Shown here in pieces: positions 22,094 through 33,200 of a stretch of DNA of 64,000 nucleotides. Each line of letters begins with the position of its first letter. Position 1 is the first letter of the stretch. Where the stretch lies: assembly GCA_035582835.1 (NCBI GenBank), contig JAYKAV010000955.1:621696-685695 (forward strand), given 5' to 3'. This stretch comes from Phoebastria nigripes (Eukaryota; Chordata; Aves; Procellariiformes; Diomedeidae). The notes beneath the pieces are model-generated. The model made no database searches, was not told the DNA's origin, and was given only the letters and a program-made list of their open reading frames with translations. Position numbers and translations under genes: made by a program.

Positions 22094-25000
22094 CTAAACC
22101 ATGTCCCTAAGCACCACATCTACATGTCTTTTAAATACCTTGAGGGATGGTGACTCAACCACTTCCCTGGGCAGCCTGTTCCAATGCTTGACAACCCTTT
22201 CAGTGAAGAAATTTTTCCTGATATCCAATCTAAACCTTCCCTGGTGCAACTTGAGGCCCTTCTCATCCTATCACTCATTACTTGGGAAAAGAGACCAACA
22301 CCCACCTCACTACAACCTCTTTTCAGGTAGTTGTAGAGAGCGATAAGGTCTCCCCTCAGCCTCCTCTTCTCCAGACTAAACAACCCCAGTTCCCTCAGCT
22401 GCTCCTCATAAGACTTGTGCTCTAGACCTTCACCAGCTTCATTGCCCTTCTTTGGACACGCTCCAGCATCTCAATGTCTTTCTTGTAGTGAGTGGCCCAA
22501 AACTGAACACAGCATTCCAGGTGGGGCCTCACCAGTGCTGAGTACAAGGGGACAATCACTTCCCTAGTCCTGCTGGCCACACTATTTCTGATANAAGCCA
22601 GGNTGCTACTGGCCACCTTGGCCACCTGGGCACACTGCCGGCTCATATTCAGCCGGCTGTCAACCAGCACCCCCTGGTCCTTTTCCGACAGGCAGCTTTC
22701 CAGCCACTCTTCCCCCAGCCTGTAGCGTTGCATGGGGTTGTTGTGGCCGAAGTGCAGGACCCGGCACTTGGCCTTGTTGAACCTCATACAATTGGCCTCN
22801 GCCCATCGATCCAGCCTGCCCAGATCCCTCTGCAGAGCCTTCCTACCCTCAAGCAGATCAACACTCCTGCCCAGTTTGGTGTCATCTGCAAACTTACTGA
22901 GGGAGTACTCGATCCCCTCATCCAGATCATTGATAAAGATATTGAACAAGACTGGCCCCAAAACTGAGCCCTGGGGAACACCACTTGTGACCGGCCACTG
23001 ACTGGATTTAACTCCATTCACCACAACTCTTTGGGCCCAGCCATCCAGCCAGTTTTTTACCCAGTGAAGAGTACACCTGTCCAAGCCATGAGCAGCCAGT
23101 TTCTCAGGAGAATGCTGTGGGAAATGGTGTCAAAGGCTTTACTAAAGTCTAGATAGACCACATCCACAGCCTTTCCCTCATCCACTAAGCGGGTCACCAT
23201 GTCATAGAAGGAGATCACGTTAGTCAAGCAGGACCCGCCCTTCATAAACCCATGCTGACTGAGCCTGATCACCTGGTTGTCCTGTACATGCTGTGTGATG
23301 GCACTCAAGATGATCTGCTCCATAACCTTCCCTAGCACCGAGGTCAGACTGACAAGCCTGTAGTTCCCTAGATCCTCCTTCTGGCCCTTCTTGTAGATGG
23401 GCGTCACATTTGCTAACTTCCAGTCAACTGGGACCTCTCTGTTTAGCCAGGACTGCTGATAAATGATTGAAAGTGGCTTGGTGAGCACTTCCACCAGCTC
23501 CCTCAGTACCCTTGGGTGGATCCCATCTGGCGCATTGACTTGTGTGTGTCTAAGTGGTGTAGCAGGTCGCTAACCATTTCCCCTTGGATTATGGGGTCTG
23601 CATTCTGCTCCCCGTCCCTGTCTTTCAGCTCAGGGGGCTGGGTACCTGGAGAACAACTGGTCTTACTATTAAAGACTGAGGCAAAGAAGGCATTAAGTAC
23701 CTCAGCCTTTTCCTCATCCTTTGTCGCTATGTTTCCCCCCGCATCCAATAAAGGATGAAGATTCTCCTTAGCCCTCCTTTTGTTGCTAATGTATTTATAG
23801 AAACATTTTTTATTGTCTTTTACAGCAGTAGCCAGATTAAGTTCTAGTTGGGCTTTGGCCCTTCTAATTTTCTCCCTGCATAACCTCACGACATCCTTGT
23901 AGTCCTCCTGAGTTGCCTGCCCATTCTTCCAAAGGTCATAAACTCTCCTTTTTTTCCTGAATTCCAGCCAAAGCTCTCTGTTCAGCCAGGCCGGTCGTCT
24001 TCCCTGCCGGCTCATCTTTCGGCACATGGGGATGGCCTACTCCTGTGCCTTTAAGATTTCTTTCTTGAAGAGTGTCCAGCCTTCCTGGACCCCTTTGCCC
24101 TTCAGGACTGCCTCCCAAGGGACTCTGTCAACCAGTCTCCTAAACAGGCCAAAGTCTGCCCTCTGGAAGCCCAAGGTAGCATTTCTGCTGACCCCCCTCC
24201 TTACTTCTCCAAGAATTGAAAACTCTCTCATTTTGTGATCGCTATGCCCAAGACAGCCTCCAACCGTCACATCACCGACAAGTCCTTCTCTGTTCACAAA
24301 CAACAGGTCCAGCGAGGCGCCTTCCCTAGTTGGCTCACTCACCAGCTGTGCCAGGAAATTATCTTCCACACAATCCAGGAACCTCCTAGACTGTTTCCGC
24401 TCTGCTGTAGTGTATTTCCAGCAGACATCTGGTAAGTCCCCCATGAGAACAAGGGCTAGCGATTGTGAGACTTCTCCCAGCTGCTTATAGAATATTTCGT
24501 CTGCCTCTTCATCCTGGTTGGGTGGTCTATAACAGACTCCCACCATGATATCTGCCTTGTTGGCCTTTCCCCTGATTCTTACCCATAAACACTCAACCCT
24601 ATCATCACCATCATTAAGCTCTAGGCAATCAAAACACTCCCTAACATACAGGGCTACCCCACTGCCTCTCCTTCCTTGCCTATCCCTTCTGAACAGTTTA
24701 GAGCCATCCATTGCAGCACTCCAGCTGTGCGAGTCATCCCACCATGTTTCTGTGATGGCAACCATATCATAGTTTTCCTGCTGCACAATGGCTTCCAACT
24801 CCTCCTGTTTGTTGCCCNTGCTGCGTGCATTGGTGTAGATGCATTTCAGTTGGGCTATTGATCCCACCGCCTTTTTGGGGGGAGAAGCCCTAATTCCTAT
24901 GTGACCATTCTCAGGCACTTCCGTGGTTTCTAACACATCCATAACCCTTGCGTCTTTGCTGCCGCGTGGATCTCCATCCCCTACCTCCACTGAAATGGCA

Positions 25001-25098
25001 GACCGAAGGACCTCACTAGCACACCGTCCCTCAAACATTGGCGTGCCGCCCCCAGGCTTATCTCTAGCGAGCCTGGTTTTATCCCTTTCCCCCTTCAA
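22094..25098 (-). pseudogene. CR1 ORF2 (endonuclease and reverse transcriptase), disrupted
   Basis: ORF2 encodes the enzyme that nicks the target and copies the element RNA. The N-terminal APE-type endonuclease (25000-24200) keeps ITETWWD and the SDH motif (about 24232-24252). Its GDFN-type motif reads GDLPDVCW, so two residues including the catalytic Asn are missing. The reverse transcriptase (23500-22450) keeps the catalytic FADDTKL (22873-22893) and [20 protein letters not shown]. Lesions seen are: CAG to TAG at 24037-24039 between the two domains; a one-base loss at about 23531; another at about 23108; another at about 22426, leading at once to a stop at 22422; and a further frame change near 22225. 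The C-terminus returns to the standard CR1 frame, and its natural stop is at 22094-22096. The product cannot be made as one chain. Confidence 0.93.
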
Positions 25099-25100
25099 AT

Positions 25101-25611
25101 CTAGTTTAAAGCTCTTTCAAAGAGCCCTGCTAACTTCTGTGCAATGCTCCTTTTCCCCCTTTGAGACAGGTGTAGCCTGTTTGTTGCCAGCANGCCTGGT
25201 GTCATGTAGACTGACCCATGATCAAAAAAGCCAAAATTCTGCCGGTGACACCAGGTATTGATCTGCTGGCTCTTCCTGTTTCTTCCCTCATCATTCCCTG
25301 CAGCTGGAAGGACAGAGGAGAACAATACTTGTGCTCCTGATCCTTAACCAGTTGTCCCAAGGCCCTGAAGTCTCTCTTGATTGCCCTCAGACTTCTTGTT
25401 GCAACTTCATTGCTGCCTACCTGAAAAATCAATAATGGATAATAATCTGAGGGCTGTACCAAGGTAGGAAGCTTTCTCTTCATATCTTTAACCCGAGCCT
25501 GAGGGAGGCAGCAGACTTCCCTAAGAAGTGGGTCCAGTCTGCACATTGGGCATTCGGTTCCCTTCAGAAGGGAGTCTCCTATGACAATTGTTGTTCTGAT
25601 ACCACTGCAGA
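25101..25611 (-). pseudogene. CR1 ORF1, C-terminal esterase-like part, disrupted
   Basis: This is the C-terminal SGNH/GDSL-esterase-like domain of CR1 ORF1, a nucleic-acid-binding partner of ORF2 thought to act in the ribonucleoprotein. The GDS nucleophile motif is at 25579-25571 (IRTTIVIGDSLLKG), followed by LIFQVGSNEVATRSLRAI. The C-terminal HLSQRGKR block with its conserved His is present, but in a different frame after a frameshift near 25325-25345. The frame ends at a stop at 25101-25103, directly before the start of ORF2, the normal tight bicistronic arrangement. The N-terminal part of ORF1 is missing through 5' truncation. Confidence 0.88.
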
Positions 25612-27555
25612 AGTGAAGAACTGAAAAAAAAAAGTTTTGGGTCAATCTGCAATGTTTTTTTGGGGATGATGTTTGTTTTCCAAAGAAATAGACAACTGTT
25701 CTGCGTTGCATCCAGCCATTAAATACTCACAGAACTGAAGACTGGCACCTGCATGTCCCCCTGTCATGTGGAATTGCCCTGTCCTCAAGGCAGCGTATTC
25801 ATAGTGCTCGTTTCCTGATGTGTTCTCAGCTCCTTCATATTAATCACAGTGGGACATGTGACAGCGGTTCTTGTCATGCCAGGCCAGGAGAAACTCCTTG
25901 CCCTCAAGTCATGTATGTCTTGTGCGATACACAGGTCTGATGGATGTGCTGAGTCTTGGACATGGGCTGTGTCTGGTGCTGTGTCAGCGGAGAAGTCGGC
26001 TACTTTAATACAGATGGACATCTTGGGTTGAGGGGTTGGCCTTGAAGTGCTTCATGTTATTGCACAAAATACTCTTTAGAAGAAAAAATGATTGAATCTG
26101 CATTTATGCCTGCCTTTGCTTTCTCAACTTGCCACTCTACTTCCTTTTGCCAGACCAGCCAGGATAGGGCTGTGGCCCATGCAGCATGGATGGACAGACT
26201 GGCCCCGCAGCAAATATGGCCTGAAGCAATAGCCCACACTGTTGACAAAGTGTGTAAGATGTGGCAGATCACCAAGGACAAAGTTAATTTATGGACTGTG
26301 GTAGCAATCTGCTCAGTTCTCTGAGAGTATCTTCTCATGGCGTTTGCAATTCAAAGATATCCAGGCTTCTGAGAGCCTTTCTCCTTACACTCTTGAGTGT
26401 CCTCTCCTTCCACAAACTTTGGTCATTGCCCTCTATCTTGTCCTCTTCCTCTGAAGTGGCAAATTACCTTCAAAGAAAGAAACATCTCTAATGCTTCTCT
26501 CAAAAGTCCCTCAAGAGGATTCAGCCCCTTGTATCTAGGGCAGAAAATGTCAGTCCCAGCACTTGCATCATCCTCTGTGGTCTTCCTGTGGTCCATCTTA
26601 AAGCCTTTCCCCCATGGGGTGTCTACTGGGGTACTTACTGGCGCTGAGAGGGTGATCATTACACTTTATTTCCGAGTATGACTTCCTCTAGTAGACGCAC
26701 CTCCTCAAAATCCAGGCAATCAGGTCCTCCGCCCCAGTTCAGCTGGGATCACACCCAATGGGGAGTGCAAATGCCTCCTCCACGTGGGCTAGCTCTGCCT
26801 TCAGGACAGTCCCTGGCTGAGCAACAGACTCATGCCACAGTTCAGGGTAATCTGCACTGGAGCAGAGGTACCTGGCATCAGGGAGGAAAGGTGCAAACCT
26901 GGTGAGGGGGGGCTGTATAATGCCTGCTCAGAAAGGAGACTGTAGACAAGCAGGAATGGTAAGCATGGACCATTGTGGAGAGAAAGGAGGGACAAAAAAG
27001 GTAGGTAAAATGGCATGAGTGAAAACACCGACTTTCCCATGTAGTGCAGAAATATGCTATCTGATCCAGACAAAAGTTAGAAATAATTAAAAAAAAAAAA
27101 AATCTGGCTACTTTGGGCAGAGTAAGTGGTTCAATGTTTTGAATCAGGTGGTGATGTTGCTTTTGTTATGGTACCACCTCCCTTAAACTGGAGAGGTAAA
27201 TGAATGTCTCTTTTCATTGGAAGGAAACACACAGGGTATTTCATACTGCCTTTAAGCCTGGGAACAGTTATTGCAGTACACTGGACCAAGCACAGAAAAG
27301 TTTAGGCAGAAACCTCAGTTTTATACAGTCAAATACTTGAAGTCTCTTCCAGAAACTGGTTGACTCCCCGTTTTTCACACGGGACCTACCCACACGCAGT
27401 GAATTGGGCTCAGTGTTTTGCGGTTGCATTCTACCTTTGAACTTGGTAATTCTCTCATCTCTGAATCTCCTTTTCTGTAGGAACTGGCAGCCTGCCTGGC
27501 TTTAAGCAGAAGCAATGCCAATGATTTTGTGGTTTTGGCTTTTGGTTTGTTTCTG
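25612..27555. other. Non-coding DNA, stop-poor in places, of unknown origin
   Basis: Directly 5' of the long CR1. Between about 26050 and 26680, frames of 70 to 95 codons are open on both strands, but I recognise no domain or repeat family. Composition is intermediate, with few CpGs. It may be an old decayed element or unique DNA. No exon call is justified. Confidence 0.4.
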
Positions 27556-27580
27556 TTTTTTTTTTTTTTTTTTTTTTTTT
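27556..27580 (+). repeat. Poly(T) run of 25 bases
   Basis: An uninterrupted 25-base T-run, the longest homopolymer in the window, followed by further T-rich sequence to about 27597. No AATAAA-type signal or mRNA-like sequence is visible beside it on the minus strand, so a processed pseudogene tail is not supported. Confidence 0.9.
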
Positions 27581-27599
27581 CATTTTTTGAATTTTTAGG

Positions 27600-29124
27600 G
27601 TACTGCTCAATCCTGAATTTCAGAGCTCCCTATCTGATATTCAGCTGCAATGACAGAAATAGAGAACAAAACAAGTTACAATCAATCCAGTCTGTGTCAC
27701 AATATGGGAAGCAGTTATTCCTCAGAGTCCTATGAATCCCAAGATTTCCTTGATGGGCATTTGGGAAAAACAACAGTGACAGCTATATATCACAGCTGGT
27801 CTATTGTGGCATATAAATGAACAGGTGTTTCCAAGTACCACAGCTGATCCCTGGGGACATTGTATAGAAGATTTGAAGTATCTGTCCTCTGATTAGTTGT
27901 TGCTCTGGTCTTTCTCCTGCGTAGACATGGCAGACACAGCAGTCTTCCTGCCTGTGTGAGTTTACTTCCAAGTCAGATAAGTTCAACTTACATTTGGGCT
28001 TTCTGGCCTTCGGGTTCTTGTTCCATGTTACTGCTTAAGTTTTTGCCAGCAGGTTTAAAAATGTACATTTTGAGACATAAGAGAAAATCTGGAACACCTG
28101 AGAGTTAAATCAGCATTGAGATCTTCCTTCCTGCAGCCACAGGTGTTTGAACACTAAAACTGTTCTTTAAAACTGGGCTTTATTACGGGAGTTCATTTCT
28201 TTTCCCTTAGCCATCTAGGCTCAGAATACTTTCCCCGGACTATTAAAAAAAAGAGGAAGAGATCTTTCATCATTCTTCCAGTGTGGCCTCTGAAAGGCTT
28301 TGGCACATTGCTCCTGGGTCAAATCTGTCTCTGCTTCCTGAGACACATCCTGACTCTGATGCGGTTCCCCACTCCATCCATCCAGTAAGGTACCTGATCC
28401 TCTTCCGAGCAGTGCAGGGCAGGATTTTCAAGGGTGTGAAGAACATCTACGTCACTCCTGCAGCATCACATGAAGTGCATTCTTATCAGAAATATTGTGA
28501 ATGAAAATATCATTGACTGTATGATGACAAGAGTGCTTTTGACCTTGAGATTTACTTTCCTNTTCTTTAATGTTCCTACTCCTTTAAAGTGATAAAGACT
28601 GTACAAAATCTTTTACTATTTTATTTGTTCCTTTTATTTTAAACAGAATCAGCCACATCTCAGCCTCACAGAAACTGGAACATCAGCCTCATGGGAAATT
28701 CTTTTCCTGTTAACTCCTCATTATACGAGATATTAATCAAGAGCTTGGAGCTCAGGGGAGTACAATGGAGAGCTACTGAAGTTGCTCAGCAAGAATTAGG
28801 TTGAATCCAGAAGGTCTGTTAGATATGACCATGGTCTGCCTGTGCCAGATAGGGCCTGGCTGTGTGAAAAAAAATTGCTGTCATAACTCTCCAGGTAACA
28901 GAAATTCAAAACAGACAGATCTGAGCATCTATCTTCTGTTTGCCAGGGTATATTAGTGCATGCAGATTGCATGGAAGATAAGCTATGTTTTCTCTCGCTC
29001 TACAAGTAGGTCTGCCCCGCCATGTCTGGCACAGGGCGATGAGGGGATCGGAATCGCAGGCAGAGGGGACGGGAAGGGCCTGGCCGATGTAGTGGCTGCG
29101 GCTGCCCTACTGCGTCAGAGACGT
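27600..29124. other. Non-coding single-copy DNA
   Basis: No gene or repeat family was recognised. An isolated N is at 28562. The region from about 29000 grades into the ancient CR1 remnant. Confidence 0.45.
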
Positions 29125-30250
29125 GCATGTATTGGGACAGAAGGGACGCCCTGCTGGGTCATAGCCAGACAACCAGCTCTCTGTCTCTGCCAGCATCAGC
29201 CAGAGCTGCTGTCTGGGGAACACACATGAGCCTGGCCACATTCTGCAGTCCATCCTCTCACACCTCCCCAGCATCCATGACTGTTGGATTAGGGATGTTA
29301 GAAGGACTATCCCAGCCTAAGCCTTTTAAGAACTCCTTATAGACTTGTCCAAAAATTGGTGTAAGCACTTTTGAACCTACTGATACTGTTTGCCTCTGAA
29401 ACCTTGCATAGCAGCAGGTTCCTGCAGCTGGTCGCTACCTGCTGTGTAAGGAAGTGCTTTCTTTCATCTGCTTTAAACTCGCCTCCTACTTGCTTGATGA
29501 AGGCCCACAGTTCTCGGATTGTGGGATTTTGTGAATAACAGGTCTGCATTCATTTTTCCCATGACCTTCACAATCCTGTAAATGTTGAGCACATCCCCAG
29601 TGGGGGAGTTACAGTTGCCTTACGAGGACAGACGAAAAGTCTGGGCTCTCCTCCAGTGCCCCATTCAAAGAGTGGCGGTGTTCTCACCTCTCCTTGTAGG
29701 GCAGCTGTCCCACCCCTGTGACCGCTGGGCTGCCCTTGCCCCTTCCACATGTCTCTCCTGAAATGTGCACACCAGAACCGCACGTGCCACTGAAGATGTG
29801 GGTGTGCCAACATGCAAAACATGTAACACCAAAACTCCATCTTGTTCTCAGTATTGTTCCTGTTGATGTGCAACATTTTGTTGGCTTTCTTGCTTGCTGC
29901 TGCGCATTGAGCCAATGACTTCAGAGCACCTGAAGATCAAAGATCTCATTCCTGTGTTGGGCCTGCCCGTTCCATTCACCAGCATCTGGCATGGTTTAGA
30001 TTGTATATAACTACCCAGTAAAGCTTTGTCCATCTGCAAACCTGGAGATTTCACTGTGATTGATGAAGATGTTGAACAAAACTCGTCCCAGGACTGGTCC
30101 ACACTGCTGACTTCTCCACATCCTGAAAAGTGATTGTTAAATACTACACCTTGCTTCTTGCTCCTTACTCAGCTTTCAACCTGTAAAAGGACCTTTACTC
30201 CAATCCTATGGAAATTTAATTTCTTTAATAATTTTTGGGAAGAAACCCAG
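29125..30250 (-). mobile_element. Ancient CR1-type LINE remnant, heavily decayed
   Basis: Read on the minus strand, the order matches the 3' part of old CR1/L3-type elements. Sequence related to reverse-transcriptase coding DNA is recognisable near 30060-30110, where the plus strand reads GATGTTGAACAAAAC and corresponds to GATATTGAACAAGAC at 22938 in the young CR1. The ORF2 C-terminal region follows at 29400-29600 (GTGTAAGGAAGTGCTTTC matches the conserved VKKYF-like block). A 3' untranslated part near 29150-29220 retains GGGTCATA and CTGTCTCTGCCAGC words. Many stops and frameshifts are present. Divergence is far greater than in the 22-25.6 kb copy, so insertion is old. Boundaries are approximate. 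Confidence 0.72.
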
Positions 30251-33200
30251 GCAATACAAACTGTCAAGGGACTGGGACTGATAGGTGGAAGCCTGTGCCC
30301 TGGTGTGACTGGTTCCTCAAGCAAGTTTTTGTCACCTGGTGATGCAGGTCTTGCCAAGTGGCAAGTAACACCAGCACAGCAGGCACAGTAAAAGCTGATA
30401 TTACGGTGAAGATACAAAATAGGTCTGAATGAGCAAAACTGGTAACGGGCAAGTCACACAACAGAGGAGACCATCACTGAGAAGAAGAACATTTTAGCTG
30501 CCATCCAGAAAAGGAAGGAAATGGACAGAGAAAACTGTAGGGTTGGAAGATGCAGCATGTAAAGCCAGTTAGAAGAGCAGCTGCCATGAGTTACCAGTGA
30601 CCAAGGTACAGGTACCATGTAGTCAACTGTAATGTTTGAGAAACGTCTAGTCAGCCTCCCTGACATTGTCTGAGGAAGCCATAAACACCAGTAGGTCAGC
30701 AGGATATAAATGCAGCGAGGATTTGTGCACTCCGTAATAAACACAGACAGTTATTTAGAACTTTTTTCCACTGAAATTTTCCAAACCTTAATGCTGTGTC
30801 AGCTGTAATGGGACATTGCTTCACCTTCAATTTGAGACATATCCTACCAATAAAGAAAACAATCCCCCAAAACCCCAAGCCCCAAATGCTAGATTTTAGA
30901 TTTTTTGGCTACACAAATTACAGCCAACATGAAGCAGGGCATCAGTGAGAGACAGCATGAGTATCCCATCTCTGAAAGGGGCAAACAGAGATCCAGCCAA
31001 ATAGAGTGATCTTTGCGAAAGAAAAATGTAGATGTAGAATGATGCTGATATTGATGACTCTTTATCACACACATCTGCATGCATCATAAAATATGAAAAA
31101 TGGTGAAAATAGAAGTCAAAGGCAAAAGTCTATGAGAATCATTAATCAATGATAAGGAACGGAAGGATATAAGACAAATCAAAAAGCACAGAATAATGAC
31201 TTTGACACTTCATCACATAAGACTGGTATATCACAAATAAGGGGAAAAAAAGAAAAAAACAAAGAAAAGGATCATACTAACACAGTTGACTCCCTCTGTC
31301 ATAATCTGTGAGGAGTGAACAAGGACTGTTCCTGCAACAGGAAAATGGGGCTGTTACAGCTGTCTGGGTGGGCAACAGTGGAAAGCTCTCAGCATGTGCA
31401 GGTTTCATCAGTGGTATAATATCCATGACAGACGGTGATATAGAAATCCATACTAGTATCTATTTTCTGTATTTTCCATAGTGTAATCATTGCCAGCCTA
31501 GAGATCAAACTGAAATGATGTGTGGCTCAAAAGATTAGTGTTTCAAGAAAAAATATTAGTCAAGGCTTTGCAAAGCTGTGCAAGGGAATTAAAATGAACA
31601 AAAGGTGTGTGTCAGAATCCCCTGACACCTGTGAAGAAGTTTCCAACAAATTGATATTTCTGCCTAGATGGCAGATTGCTAATAGAATTATGTGTTTTAA
31701 AGGCAGAAAGGGACCATTATCTTCCTTTAGTTATGACTTCCTGCATAATATAGCTGCAAACTTTCATCCAAGAGAATTTTTTTTTTAGAAAAACATGCAG
31801 TCTTAAGACTTCGAATAATGGAGAAACCACTACCTTTCTAATGCATTCATTTGAATCATTAACTGCCACATACCATGAAGGATACATATCTTATCAAGTT
31901 GATATTGTCCAGTTTTAACTTCTCACTATTAGATTGTATTGCCTGTCTGTAATATGACATTTTGACTAAATATCTTTATTTCCTGAAAAAAAAGAACCTT
32001 GTGCTGTGAGGAAATCTTCATCCCCTCCAGACGCTTACAGATGGCAGTCAAGTCACAGTCAGTGGTCTATAAAAGGTAACAAAAAGCATTTCTAATATAT
32101 TACTGTTCCACATTGTTGTATCTGAAAACTTAATTGACTTAAGTGTTCAATTCCCAGAGGTAAAATAGCTTTTCTCTCTTATTTCTTCTTTCTCTCATAA
32201 AAGTTCTCTTTTTGCCTCCTATACAGAATTTCCCTATAGAAAAAAAGGTAAAGCTAGATTATTAGTGCATCATCTTGTCAGCAGACATTGAAAATTGCCT
32301 TTTGTCAAGAAGTTTCTGGGTGATATTTTTCTCTCAGTCTGTAACAGTGCACTAGCAAAGCCTTCCTACCTAGGATGTATGTTATGAAAACACTTTCTAC
32401 ACAGAGAGGGTAAAGGGGGGTATGTCTTTATAAAGTGAAGTAAACTAGTATGTTCTCTAATACTATTCTTCTTGCTTTTCCTAGAAACATCCCCTTCTCC
32501 CCAGCTTGTTGCATCCGTTAGAGAGACAAACAAACGAGGCAGCAAGCATCTTTGCTCACTGATTAGCTTGTTCTTAAATCATCTTTGAAATAGATTCTCT
32601 GCCTTAAGCTGTCTCTGTCTTCTTAAAAGCATCAACCACAGAAACATTTAATTATATTATATAGAAGGACCCTAAAGGCCTTTAAACCAACCTCCTCTGC
32701 CTGCCCTGTCTTGCATGGGGCACAAGTGTGCCCCTACTGTGCCTCTCAAATATACCTGCCCTGCCATCACGCCCTCCCACTGGTACCTGAGTGCTGAAAC
32801 ATCTCTTCCTTCACAGCCAGCATCACCCTTCTCCTTCCCATTTTCTCGCCCATCTCCCAGTGCTAAGTTACTAAGTGGGTTAAAATAATACCGTCTCCCT
32901 ATTAATTTTGTCTTATTTGTGTTTGGAAAATACCTAGAACAATCAGAAAAGAAAACCTGCCAGTGATATTCCCTTAGCTGGCAAGGCTACCCCTCTGTGT
33001 ATCCTCAGGGATAGAAGGCAATTCCATAGAGGGGGAATTCAGTCAAATCCAACACTTCAAACAGGAGTTACCTTGAAGGTCTAAAGACCAAACAGATTTC
33101 TTCAGAAGACAGTCTTGGATTGAATCTCAAAATACCTAAGGAAGACCTTTCAAAAAGTGTATGAGAAACTAAATGTCTGCATTTGGATTACAAGTTAAGA

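Larger units (their letters stand above)
22007..25611 (-). mobile_element. CR1 LINE, long 5'-truncated copy (about 3.6 kb)
   Basis: On the minus strand the element runs from inside ORF1 (25611) through ORF2 to the CR1 3' terminus at about 22007, where the plus strand reads GGATCATAGAATCATAGAAC, the tandem octamer end typical of the family. ORF1 retains its esterase-like C-terminal domain, and ORF2 retains endonuclease and reverse transcriptase. A full CR1 is about 4.5 kb, so roughly the first 20 per cent is missing. Frameshifts, a nonsense codon and a 6-bp deletion make it non-autonomous. Isolated N bases lie inside it near 22594, 22603, 22800, 24818 and 25193. The 5' limit is estimated from where ORF1 similarity stops. 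No target-site duplication was identified. Confidence 0.95.

Noticed and set aside
26088..26324. Plus-strand frame considered as a decayed retroviral integrase or other pol fragment
   Set aside because: No zinc-binding HHCC pattern or DDE spacing can be seen, and the opposite strand is equally open.
27556..28200. Processed pseudogene with poly(T) as the reverse of a poly(A) tail
   Set aside because: No polyadenylation signal or mRNA-like frame follows the T-run on the minus strand, and no duplicated target site was found.
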